This document shows, one piece after another, positions 52,334 through 59,639 of a stretch of DNA of 64,000 nucleotides. The notes beneath the pieces were generated by a model. The model had not been told where the DNA came from. It ran no database searches and saw only the letters and a program-made list of their open reading frames with translations. A program made the position numbers and the translations under genes. The stretch's first letter is position 1. The number at the start of each line of letters is the position of its first letter. Origin of the DNA: Myxococcota bacterium (GTDB lineage: Bacteria; Myxococcota_A; UBA9160; UBA6930); assembly GCA_028285625.1 (NCBI GenBank), contig JANQOX010000015.1, positions 1-64,000 of the forward strand, read 5' to 3'.

Positions 52334-53998
52334 CTAGCGTGCCGCCTGCCCGGCGGCGTGTCGGCCGGCGACGTAGCCCCAGGTGATCGCGCGGCTGTTC
52401 GAGGTGCCGCTCTGGTAGCCGCCCCCGATGTCGAGGAGCGCGGCCGAATTGCCCACGGTGTAGAAGCCGGGGATCGCGTGGCCACGCACGTGCTCGACCT
52501 GCGCGTCGAGGTTCCAGCGCAGGCCGTGGGAGTTGATGCCCACCGACACCGGGCGCAGGCGCACGGCGTGGTAGGGCCCCTTGGTGAGCGGGCCGAGCAG
52601 CGGGTTCGGATACGACTCGTCGCCCACCAGCCGGATCGCCCAGGGCATGCTGCCCCTGCCGTAGTCCGGATCTTCGCCCTTCTCGGCGCCTTCGTTGAAG
52701 TGCGCCACCGTGGCCTCGAGGTTGCTGGCGGGCACCTCCATGCGCTGCGCCAGCTCGGTGAGACTGTCGGCCACGACCACCATCTCGTCCGGCAGCGGCT
52801 GGCCCGGCATGAACGACCCCAGCGGGTATCGCTCGCGGTAGTTGCCGTCGAACACCAGCCAGATGTCGGTGTTGGGCTGCTCCTGCTTCTTGCCGTCCCA
52901 TTCGCGAATGCGCGGCTGGTAGTCCTTGTAGAACGACTCGTCGCAGAATCGTTGGCCTTCTTTGTTCACCCAGATCGCGTGGGGGCAGCCGCCTTCCCAC
53001 GACGAACGCCAGAGCGGGCGGCCGTCGACCTCCTCGCCCGGAATCTGGTAGCCGTAGAAGAGCGCCAGGTTGGTGTTGGGCACCGAGGCGATGGCCGCGC
53101 CGATCTCGGGCCCCATCACCAGATGGTCGCCGTCGAGGTAGGCCGGGAACACGCCGTTCCAGTCCTCCATCTCCTCGAACATGGTGGCCATGGGCTTGTT
53201 GTGGTCGTAGCCGCCGACCGCGAGTACCACGCCCTTGCGTGCGTGCACGAAGAAGTCGCTGCCGCCCTTCTCGCAGCGCACGCCGATCACCGCCCCGGCG
53301 TCGTCGGTGACGAGTTCGCGTACCGGCGTCTCCGTGTGCGCCGGGATCTGGCGATCGATCACGGCCGCCTTCACGAAGAAGCCCATCATGCCCGGGCCGA
53401 AGCTGCGCAGGTCTTCGGCGATGCGCTGGCCCAGCAGCTCGTAGTCCCACTCGGTCACCTTGGCGAGACCGCCCCACGCGTACATCTCCTCGTGCAGCGC
53501 ACCCGGAGGCATGATCGGCGTGAGCCAGGTCTTCTGCTGCCACTCACCCAGCGTCTTGGCGTCGAACAGGTCGACCGACAGGTAGCGGCCGCTCGCCTTC
53601 GAGCCCGGCGCGTCGGCGTAGTAGTAGTCGGGAAGTCCCTGGCACGCCTTCCACGACACGCCCGCCTTCTCGCCCATGTAGTCGATGGCCTCGTGCATGG
53701 TGGCGAGCAGCTTGTCCATGTGGGGCTGGCTCTGGAAGCCGGCCGCTACGAACTCGTAGTAGGCACGGCCCTCGTCCAGGGTGTCGTCGAGGCCGAGCTC
53801 CTTCATGCAGCGGTTGGCCGGGACGAAGACCTCGCCGCCGCCGAAGCCCGAGAGGCCGCCGAGCTTGTCGGCCTTCTCGAGCACGACGCACGACGCGCCG
53901 AGATCGTGGGCGGTGATGGCCGCCGAGAGCGCGCCGAGACCCGAGCCCACGCACGCGACGTCGACCTCGAGATCCCACTGGGCGGGGGCGCTTGCCAT
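52334..53998 (-). CDS. FAD-binding oxidoreductase, 3-ketosteroid dehydrogenase / fumarate reductase flavoprotein family
   Basis: 554 residues with AGGAGG before the ATG; a spurious longer frame is open upstream. The FAD motif is VDVACVGSGLGALSAAITAHDLGASCVVLEKADKLGG, and a second flavin-binding stretch GFYTVGNSAALLDIGGGYQSGTSNSRAITWGYVAGRHA closes it. This is the FAD_binding_2 arrangement of ketosteroid delta1-dehydrogenases and fumarate reductase flavoproteins. The late GPYHAVRLRP, where known ketosteroid dehydrogenases have a catalytic Tyr (PFYAVK-like), has His at that place, so the exact reaction is uncertain. It is the first gene of the six-gene minus-strand operon. Dehydrogenation of a hydrophobic carbonyl compound is the best guess. 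Confidence 0.82.
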   Translation of the reverse strand: MASAPAQWDLEVDVACVGSGLGALSAAITAHDLGASCVVLEKADKLGGLSGFGGGEVFVPANRCMKELGLDDTLDEGRAYYEFVAAGFQSQPHMDKLLATMHEAIDYMGEKAGVSWKACQGLPDYYYADAPGSKASGRYLSVDLFDAKTLGEWQQKTWLTPIMPPGALHEEMYAWGGLAKVTEWDYELLGQRIAEDLRSFGPGMMGFFVKAAVIDRQIPAHTETPVRELVTDDAGAVIGVRCEKGGSDFFVHARKGVVLAVGGYDHNKPMATMFEEMEDWNGVFPAYLDGDHLVMGPEIGAAIASVPNTNLALFYGYQIPGEEVDGRPLWRSSWEGGCPHAIWVNKEGQRFCDESFYKDYQPRIREWDGKKQEQPNTDIWLVFDGNYRERYPLGSFMPGQPLPDEMVVVADSLTELAQRMEVPASNLEATVAHFNEGAEKGEDPDYGRGSMPWAIRLVGDESYPNPLLGPLTKGPYHAVRLRPVSVGINSHGLRWNLDAQVEHVRGHAIPGFYTVGNSAALLDIGGGYQSGTSNSRAITWGYVAGRHAAGQAAR

Positions 53999-54089
53999 GG
54001 GCAGATCCTCCTGCTGCCGGCGGGCCGCGCCCAGGCGGCGGGCGCGAAGCCCGGGCCGAAGGGTCCGGCGGGGCCGGGGATGAATGAGA

Positions 54090-54117
54090 ACGGAACGTAT
54101 AGTATCGTAATTCCCGT
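54090..54117. promoter_or_regulatory. Candidate TetR operator and promoter in divergent spacer
   Basis: The 189-base spacer between the flavoprotein and tetR genes is AT-richer than the rest. It contains an imperfect inverted repeat, ACGGAA and TTCCCGT as outer arms around TATAGTATCGTA. TATAGT also looks like a -10. This is where a TetR dimer would be expected to sit to control both directions. Confidence 0.45.
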
Positions 54118-54187
54118 CGGGCGGAACCGAGTGCCCCGAGGCGCCAATAGCCCGGAAATCAAAGAGATTTCAGCCTTCGGAGGCCCG

Positions 54188-54790
54188 GTGACCGTCAACG
54201 CCGAGAGCCCGAGCGCAGGACGACCGCGAAGCGAGGAGGCGCACCAGGCCATTCTCGAGGCCACCCTCTCGCTGCTCTCCGAGGTGGGCTACTCGGCCCT
54301 CACCGTCGAGGGCGTGGCCGGCCGCGCGGGCGTGGGCAAGGCCACGATCTACCGCCGCTGGGCCTCGAAGCTGCCGCTGGTGGTCGAGGCCTTCGGCCAG
54401 CTGCCGGGGCTCGAAGACCAGGACACCGGCAGCGTGTCGGGCGACCTGAAGGCGATGCTGCGCGGCTACATCGAGGCCTTCAACCGCACGCCGCTGGCGA
54501 GCGTGCTGCCCAGCCTGGCGGCCGAGCGCGCCCACGACCCCAAACTGTCCGAGGGGTTCGAGCCGATCATGAAGGGCCGTCGCGAGCCGCTCCGCCGCGC
54601 CCTCGAGCGCGCGGTCGCGCGCGGCGAGCTGCCCGCCGGACTCGATCTGCGGCTCGCGGCCGACCTGGTCGTGGGTCCCATTGCCGTGCGCCTGTTCTTC
54701 ACCGGGGCGCGGCTTCGGCCCGACATGGTCGACCCCATCGTCGACCTGGCCCTCGCTGGCCTTCGCGAGGGCGGTGGCCGCGCCGAGTGA
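54188..54790 (+). CDS. TetR-family transcriptional regulator
   Basis: 200 residues from GTG 54188 with GGAGG 4 bases upstream. HTH: EEAHQAILEATLSLLSEVGYSALTVEGVAGRAGVGKATIYRRWASKLPLVVEAF, a canonical TetR_N domain. The C-terminal part resembles the TetR_C_11/33-type, all-helical (LAADLVVGPIAVRLFFTGARL). It is divergent from the flavoprotein-P450 operon, and overlaps the next gene by GTGA, so it probably controls both. Unrelated in detail to the TetR protein at 17.9 kb (the recognition helix differs: GKATIYRRW against WGAVQHHF). Confidence 0.9.
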   Translation: MTVNAESPSAGRPRSEEAHQAILEATLSLLSEVGYSALTVEGVAGRAGVGKATIYRRWASKLPLVVEAFGQLPGLEDQDTGSVSGDLKAMLRGYIEAFNRTPLASVLPSLAAERAHDPKLSEGFEPIMKGRREPLRRALERAVARGELPAGLDLRLAADLVVGPIAVRLFFTGARLRPDMVDPIVDLALAGLREGGGRAE

Positions 54791-55770
54791 GTGGGCTTCC
54801 CAAGCCGCCCATCGCGCTGGATCCGCTGCTCGAGGATCCCGATCGGGTGCGGCGGTTGGTCGTGGCGAACGCGCCCTACGCGCCGGTGCAGCGCTACTTC
54901 GACAACGCCGCCGAGTACGGTGCGCTGTCGGGCCGCAAGGATGCCCAGCGCATGTTCGTCGCGCCGGTCTTTCGCGGCGACTGGGCGACCGAGGGCGCGC
55001 CGCGCATCGACGGGGTCGCACCGCTGCTGCATCACCCCGCCTTGATCGAAGCGGCGGGCAAGCTCTTCGACGGATCGGTCGTCCGGCCCTTGGCCGTGTA
55101 CGCGAATCTCACGTGGCAGCTTCCGTTCCACCAGGGCCAGGGGCACACCGACGTGCCCGCATTTCGCGGCATCGACCGCTCGCGCCATCCCGTATGGCTC
55201 TTGTCCGCCATGGGGCACTCGGGGCTCTTCGAGGAAGAGCGCATCCCCATCGCCACCGCGGTCTGCTGGTTCTACGAGGGCAGCGACGGTGGGCTCGAGT
55301 ACTGGCCCGAGGGGCCCGACGCTTCGTCGCGTGTGCACGAGGGCCGCATCCACAATACGGCCCTGCTCGGCGACAACGACCGCATGCATCACCGCGTGCG
55401 ACCGGTCGGTGACCCTGCGCGCGGGATCGTGCAGGGCATGACGCTCGAGAGCCGTCTCGTGCACCGGGGTGGTGAGGACTGGGCCATCGAAGACGGCGGC
55501 AGCGAACTCGCGTCGTTCCCGTGGCGCGAGCTGCGCATCAGCGTCTCGTGGAAGGCCTACGTGCTGCGCGACGCCGAGGCCGCGCGTGACGTGGACACCG
55601 GCCGGGGCGCGCTCGATCTGTCGACGGTGGTCGATCGCTTCCTGGGCGACCTGGCCCAGCGCGGCCTGCCGTGCGACGCGCCGGCCGACCCGCTCCACGA
55701 CCCCGACTTCGTGCGGCTTCTCGGCAAGACCTACTTTCGCGAGCCGGGGCCGGTCGCAGCCGAGCCGTGA
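54787..55770 (+). CDS. Possible Fe(II)/2-oxoglutarate-dependent oxygenase-like protein
   Basis: 327 residues from GTG 54787, coupled to tetR by a GTGA overlap. No family is recognised with confidence. QGHTDVPAFRGI gives an H-x-D (His120, Asp122) like the iron ligands of 2-oxoglutarate oxygenases, and RMHHRVRPVG (His201/His202, with Arg203/205 nearby) could supply the distal ligand and the 2-oxoglutarate-binding Arg at roughly the spacing of the phytanoyl-CoA hydroxylase group. LYGNLTWQLPF-type beta strands surround them, as in a cupin-like core. Other options include a non-iron cupin. Coupling to the regulator suggests it acts in the same pathway. Confidence 0.5.
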   Translation: MSGLPKPPIALDPLLEDPDRVRRLVVANAPYAPVQRYFDNAAEYGALSGRKDAQRMFVAPVFRGDWATEGAPRIDGVAPLLHHPALIEAAGKLFDGSVVRPLAVYANLTWQLPFHQGQGHTDVPAFRGIDRSRHPVWLLSAMGHSGLFEEERIPIATAVCWFYEGSDGGLEYWPEGPDASSRVHEGRIHNTALLGDNDRMHHRVRPVGDPARGIVQGMTLESRLVHRGGEDWAIEDGGSELASFPWRELRISVSWKAYVLRDAEAARDVDTGRGALDLSTVVDRFLGDLAQRGLPCDAPADPLHDPDFVRLLGKTYFREPGPVAAEP

Positions 55771-56138
55771 CGGCGCGCAAGGCTGCCGCCCGCTCGAAGC
55801 GCAAGGGCGTGACGCTCGCGGGCATCCGCAAGATCGCCCTCGGTCTGCCGGGAATGGAGGAGGGCACCTCCTACGGCACGCCGGCCTGGCGGGTGCGCAA
55901 GAAGCTCGTGGCGCGCGTCCACGACTCGGGTACCTCGCTCGTCGTGCTGACCACGATCGACGAGAAGGAGCTGCTGATGGAGGCGAGGCCGCGGGTGTAT
56001 CACACCACGCCCCACTACGACGGCCATGGCGCCGTCCTGGTGCGCCTCGACGAGGTCGCACCCGGCGACCTCGCCCACCTGCTCGAGACGGTCTGGCGGC
56101 GGAGTGCGCCGAAGAAGCTGCGAGACGAACTCGGCTAG
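55767..56138 (+). CDS. MmcQ/YjbR-like protein
   Basis: 123 residues from GTG 55767, overlapping the previous gene by GTGA. Pattern: IRKIALGLPGMEEGTSYGTPAWRVRKKLVARVHDSGTSLVVLTTIDEKELLMEARPRVYHTTPHYDGHGAVLVRLDEVAPGDLAHLLETVWRR-type, seen in short MmcQ/YjbR (CyaY-like) proteins. I list the key pieces only: LGLPGMEEG near the N terminus, FRVxxK-like WRVRKKLVAR, and HTTPHYDG. The family is called DNA-binding from one structure; the real role is unclear. Basic N terminus (ARKAAARSKRKG). Last gene of the tetR operon. Confidence 0.8.
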   Translation: MTARKAAARSKRKGVTLAGIRKIALGLPGMEEGTSYGTPAWRVRKKLVARVHDSGTSLVVLTTIDEKELLMEARPRVYHTTPHYDGHGAVLVRLDEVAPGDLAHLLETVWRRSAPKKLRDELG

Positions 56139-56209
56139 GCGCACCGCGCCGCTTGACTCGGCGGCCGTCCGCGTCGGAGAATCGCCGTCCGACGCGAATG
56201 GAGGTAGGG

Positions 56210-57088
56210 ATGGCCGAGGATGTCCGGATCGATCGCAGGGGATTCCTGGTGGGCGCGGCCGTGGCCGCGAGTTCGGTTGCCGTGGCCGCGCGCTGCGACT
56301 CCGAGACTCCAGTCGACGAGCACACGCTAGAAATGGAGCGCATCGCTCGCGAGGAAGGGTTCGAGGAGGCTGCAAGACTCAGCTGTCCGGGGGTCCAGGA
56401 CGCCTCGCTCGGCCCGGTCGATGAGGGGACGGAGATCGTCCTCGGGCTCCTCTGGTCGATCTACGCCCGTGTCGTCCAGCCGGACGCGACGGATATCGAC
56501 TTCGCTGCGATCGAGTGGGCGCGCAGCCAGGAGCGAGGGTGGATCCGCGAGGAGATCGAGAGCATCGGGCTCCGGCAGTTCATGTACGCGAGTTTCGGCG
56601 ACTATCGGCGACGATGGAAGGACATGGCAGGTGAGGCGGTTCAGCATCGAACCGGCTCGACGATCACACGCGCCGCCTTCAGGCGGGGATGGGATGCCTT
56701 TCCAAAGACCGGCAAGTCAGCACCGCTGACTGACCAGGACGACGAGACGGCCGAGAAGATCGGCTCTCACCTGTGGTTCCGATTCATGGTCGGCGTCTAC
56801 AGCAGGAACCGACGCATGAGGTTCCATCGAGCCATCATCGACTGCGGGCGGCTGCACAGCCGCTACTACGTCAAGGGCAACGTGCAGACGATGGTCCCGT
56901 GGCCCAAAGACGAGGTGGGGCAATGCGCCTACCGTGCAGGGCGCGCAGCAGCGCTGAGGGCCGAGCTCGACGGGACCATTCACGAGTCGCACTTCCACAG
57001 GGCCTGGTGCCAGACCCACGAAGCAGGGAAGAGGCTCGCCAAGAAGAAGGGGCTCGACTTCACGATGATGTCCGGCGCCTGCGCCTGA
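56210..57088 (+). CDS. Tat-signal secreted protein, unknown family
   Basis: 292 residues from ATG 56210 with GGAGG 5 bases upstream; ATG 56198 is an in-frame alternative. The N terminus has a twin-arginine signal (IDRRGFLVGAAVAASSVAVAA). The mature protein is helical, rich in Arg, Glu, Trp and His, with HFHRAWCQTHEAGKRLAKKKG near its end. I recognise no domain. The base composition and codon use (AGG and CGA arginines, more A/T at third positions) differ from both neighbours, suggesting a recent arrival or an ORFan. Tat export implies folding or cofactor loading before export. The His/Cys-rich end could bind a metal, which is a guess. Confidence 0.75.
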   Translation: MAEDVRIDRRGFLVGAAVAASSVAVAARCDSETPVDEHTLEMERIAREEGFEEAARLSCPGVQDASLGPVDEGTEIVLGLLWSIYARVVQPDATDIDFAAIEWARSQERGWIREEIESIGLRQFMYASFGDYRRRWKDMAGEAVQHRTGSTITRAAFRRGWDAFPKTGKSAPLTDQDDETAEKIGSHLWFRFMVGVYSRNRRMRFHRAIIDCGRLHSRYYVKGNVQTMVPWPKDEVGQCAYRAGRAAALRAELDGTIHESHFHRAWCQTHEAGKRLAKKKGLDFTMMSGACA

Positions 57089-57113
57089 CGGAGGCCCACG
57101 GCCCCTGACCCCC

Positions 57114-59633
57114 ATGCGCGCCCTCACGTGGTTCGTCCTCGGTGTGGCGGCGCTTCAGGTGCTCGCTGGCGAGGCGGGCGTGCTGGCGTTCTACGTCGAC
57201 GGCACGCGCGTGGCGGCGGGGCTGCCGCCTTGGGTGCAGGCGCTCCAGTCGGCGGTGTTCGCGGCGTCCGCCGTGGCGCTGCTTGCGGGCTCGCGCGGCG
57301 ATGCGCGGGTGGTGTCGCTGGCCGTGGTGTTCGGGCTGGTGGCCACCAGTTTCGCGCGGGCGCCGACCGGGCACCTCGAAGCAGTGCTCGGCGAGCCCTG
57401 GGCCCTGGGCTTCCTGCGGAGCATCCGCGTGGACGCGTTCCTGGCGCTCTATGCGTGGCGCTTCTTCGAGCGCTTCCCGCGCGGCATCACGTCACCCCGG
57501 TCGCGATTCGTGGCACGGGCCGCCGTACTCGCGACGCTGGCGCTCGGCGCGTTCCTGTGTGCCGCGAACGTCGCGGTCTTCTTCGGCGCGGGCGCGTGGC
57601 TCGGCATGTTCGACGCCAACGACACGCGTAGCCCGTACTGGAGCCTGGTCTACGGCGCCCTGCTCCCAGCGCTGCCGTTCCTCGTGTGGCGCACCCGCCG
57701 GGTGCCCGAAGCCGAGCGCCGGCGCCTCGCCATCTTCGCGGCGGCGTTGGTCGGGGCGGTGGTGCCCATCGGCCTCTACGTACTCGCGATGGTGCTGTCG
57801 CCGGCCTTTGCCGACTGGTTCGACGCGGGCGGCAAGGCCGTGATCCTGCCGGCAATCCAACTGCTGATCCTCTCTCTGCCTCTGGCCACGGGCTACGCGG
57901 TGCTGGTGGATCGCGCGCTGCCGGTGCAGGTGCTGCTTCGCCAGGCTGCCCAGGTCGGCCTGGCACGCGGGTCGGTGAACCTGGTCGCGGCCTTTCCCTT
58001 CGTGTGGGTCGCCTGGAACATCTACCGCTGGCGCGGGGACACCCTGGCCGACGTCACGACCGGATCGCGCCTGCTCGCCGTGCTCGGGGCGATGGCTCTG
58101 GGCATCGTGGCGCTCCGCGCGCGTACCCGAGCACGGGATGCGATCGACCGCACCTTCTTCCGCGAGCGATTCGACGCGCGTCGTACCCTGCTGGCCGTGG
58201 CCGAGGGCAGTTTCGAGGCCCAGGGCGCCGACGAGATCGGCCGGCTGCTGGCCGACGAACTCGATCGCGCCCTTCACCTCGAGCGCATGGATGTGCTGCT
58301 GCCGGGCGCCCAGCCCGACGCGCTGGTTGCCGTCGTCGGCACCACCCGACCGCTTCACCTGGGCTCGACTCTCGCACGAAGGCTGGCCGGCGCCGACGAG
58401 CCGCTGGCCGTCGACCTGACCAGCAGTGAAGGGGCCCTTCGCGAACTCCCCGACCGGGATCGGCAGTGGCTTGCCGACGCGGGCTTCCGGCTGCTCGTTC
58501 CGATGCGCACACGCCAGGGGGCACTCGCCGGTGTGCTCGCCCTCGGCGAGAAGCGGAGCGAGCTGGCCTTCGGGGCCGAGGACCGCGAACTGCTCATCGC
58601 AGTGGCGGCCGCGGGGGCACGTGCACTCGAGCGTCAGGCGCCGGCACGGGCGGCGACGGATGGCCACGAACACGAGCCCGCACGAGCCTGCGAGGACTGT
58701 GGACGAATCGCATCGGCGGCCGCGGCGGCGTGCCCCGACTGCGCGGGGACGCTGACCGAGGCGCCTGTGCCTGCGGTACTGCTGGGCAAGTTCGAAGTCG
58801 AGCGGCGGGTGGGCATGGGCGGCATGGGCGTGGTCTACCGCGCCAACGACCGCGTGCTCGAGCGTCCTGTGGCGATCAAGACGCTGCCGGAGGCCGAGCC
58901 CGAAGAGGTCGCCCAGCTTCGCCGCGAGGCTCGGGCGATGGCGGCGGTATCGCATCCCAACCTCGCGCCGATCTACTCGGCCGAGAGCTTCCGGGGCACG
59001 CCGCTGCTCGTGACGGAGTTTCTCGAAGGGGGAACGCTCGCCGATCGCATCGAGACGAGCCCGATCACGCTCCCTGCGCTTGCGCGGCTCGGCGAGGAGA
59101 TGAGCGCGGCGCTCGCTCATCTGCACCGCGCGGGCATCCTGCACCGAGACGTGAAGCCCTCGAACATCGGCTTCAAGGAAGATGGCCTGGCGAAGCTGCT
59201 CGACTTCGGACTCGCGCGGATCTCTCGCGAGCCGGCGCGGCCGACCGCTGCCGCGGCCGACGGCATGCACTGGCACACCACGGGGACCGAGCCGGGCCTG
59301 GTCGGAACGCCGCTCTACCTGCCCCCCGAGGCGCTTCGGGGCGAGCCGGCCGACGTGGGGTTCGACCTGTGGGCCCTGGCGGCGACCCTCTACGAGGCCA
59401 TCAGCGGGCTGCACCCGCTCGAGCGCGAGACGGGGGCCGCAACGCGTGCGGCCATCCTCGCGGCCCAGGCGACCGACCTGCGCGAGGCCCTGCCCACTGC
59501 GCCGCCGGCGCTGGCCGCGTTCTTCACCGACGCGCTGCATGCCGAGCGCCGCCGCCGCCCGCGAAACGCTCGAGAATTCGGCGAGCGACTGGGCGACGGT
59601 CTCGACGGAAGCGCTGCGGCCGCCCTCTCGTGA
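57114..59633 (+). CDS. Membrane-GAF-zinc-ribbon-Ser/Thr protein kinase fusion
   Basis: 839 residues. Residues ~1-340 hold seven to eight membrane helices. Residues ~350-510 form a GAF-like sensor (RTLLAVAEGSFEAQGADEIGRLLADELDRALHL to FGAEDRELLIAVAAAGARAL). Residues ~525-547 are a zinc ribbon (CEDCG...CPDC). Residues ~556-830 are a eukaryotic-type kinase with P-loop GMGGMG, VAIK lysine, HRDVKPSN catalytic loop and LLDFGLAR. All catalytic residues are present. It probably senses a membrane or cytoplasmic cue and phosphorylates cytoplasmic targets. The stop is 6 bases from that of the convergent molybdopterin enzyme. Partners cannot be seen. Confidence 0.88.
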   Translation: MRALTWFVLGVAALQVLAGEAGVLAFYVDGTRVAAGLPPWVQALQSAVFAASAVALLAGSRGDARVVSLAVVFGLVATSFARAPTGHLEAVLGEPWALGFLRSIRVDAFLALYAWRFFERFPRGITSPRSRFVARAAVLATLALGAFLCAANVAVFFGAGAWLGMFDANDTRSPYWSLVYGALLPALPFLVWRTRRVPEAERRRLAIFAAALVGAVVPIGLYVLAMVLSPAFADWFDAGGKAVILPAIQLLILSLPLATGYAVLVDRALPVQVLLRQAAQVGLARGSVNLVAAFPFVWVAWNIYRWRGDTLADVTTGSRLLAVLGAMALGIVALRARTRARDAIDRTFFRERFDARRTLLAVAEGSFEAQGADEIGRLLADELDRALHLERMDVLLPGAQPDALVAVVGTTRPLHLGSTLARRLAGADEPLAVDLTSSEGALRELPDRDRQWLADAGFRLLVPMRTRQGALAGVLALGEKRSELAFGAEDRELLIAVAAAGARALERQAPARAATDGHEHEPARACEDCGRIASAAAAACPDCAGTLTEAPVPAVLLGKFEVERRVGMGGMGVVYRANDRVLERPVAIKTLPEAEPEEVAQLRREARAMAAVSHPNLAPIYSAESFRGTPLLVTEFLEGGTLADRIETSPITLPALARLGEEMSAALAHLHRAGILHRDVKPSNIGFKEDGLAKLLDFGLARISREPARPTAAAADGMHWHTTGTEPGLVGTPLYLPPEALRGEPADVGFDLWALAATLYEAISGLHPLERETGAATRAAILAAQATDLREALPTAPPALAAFFTDALHAERRRRPRNAREFGERLGDGLDGSAAAALS

Positions 59634-59639
59634 AAGCCG

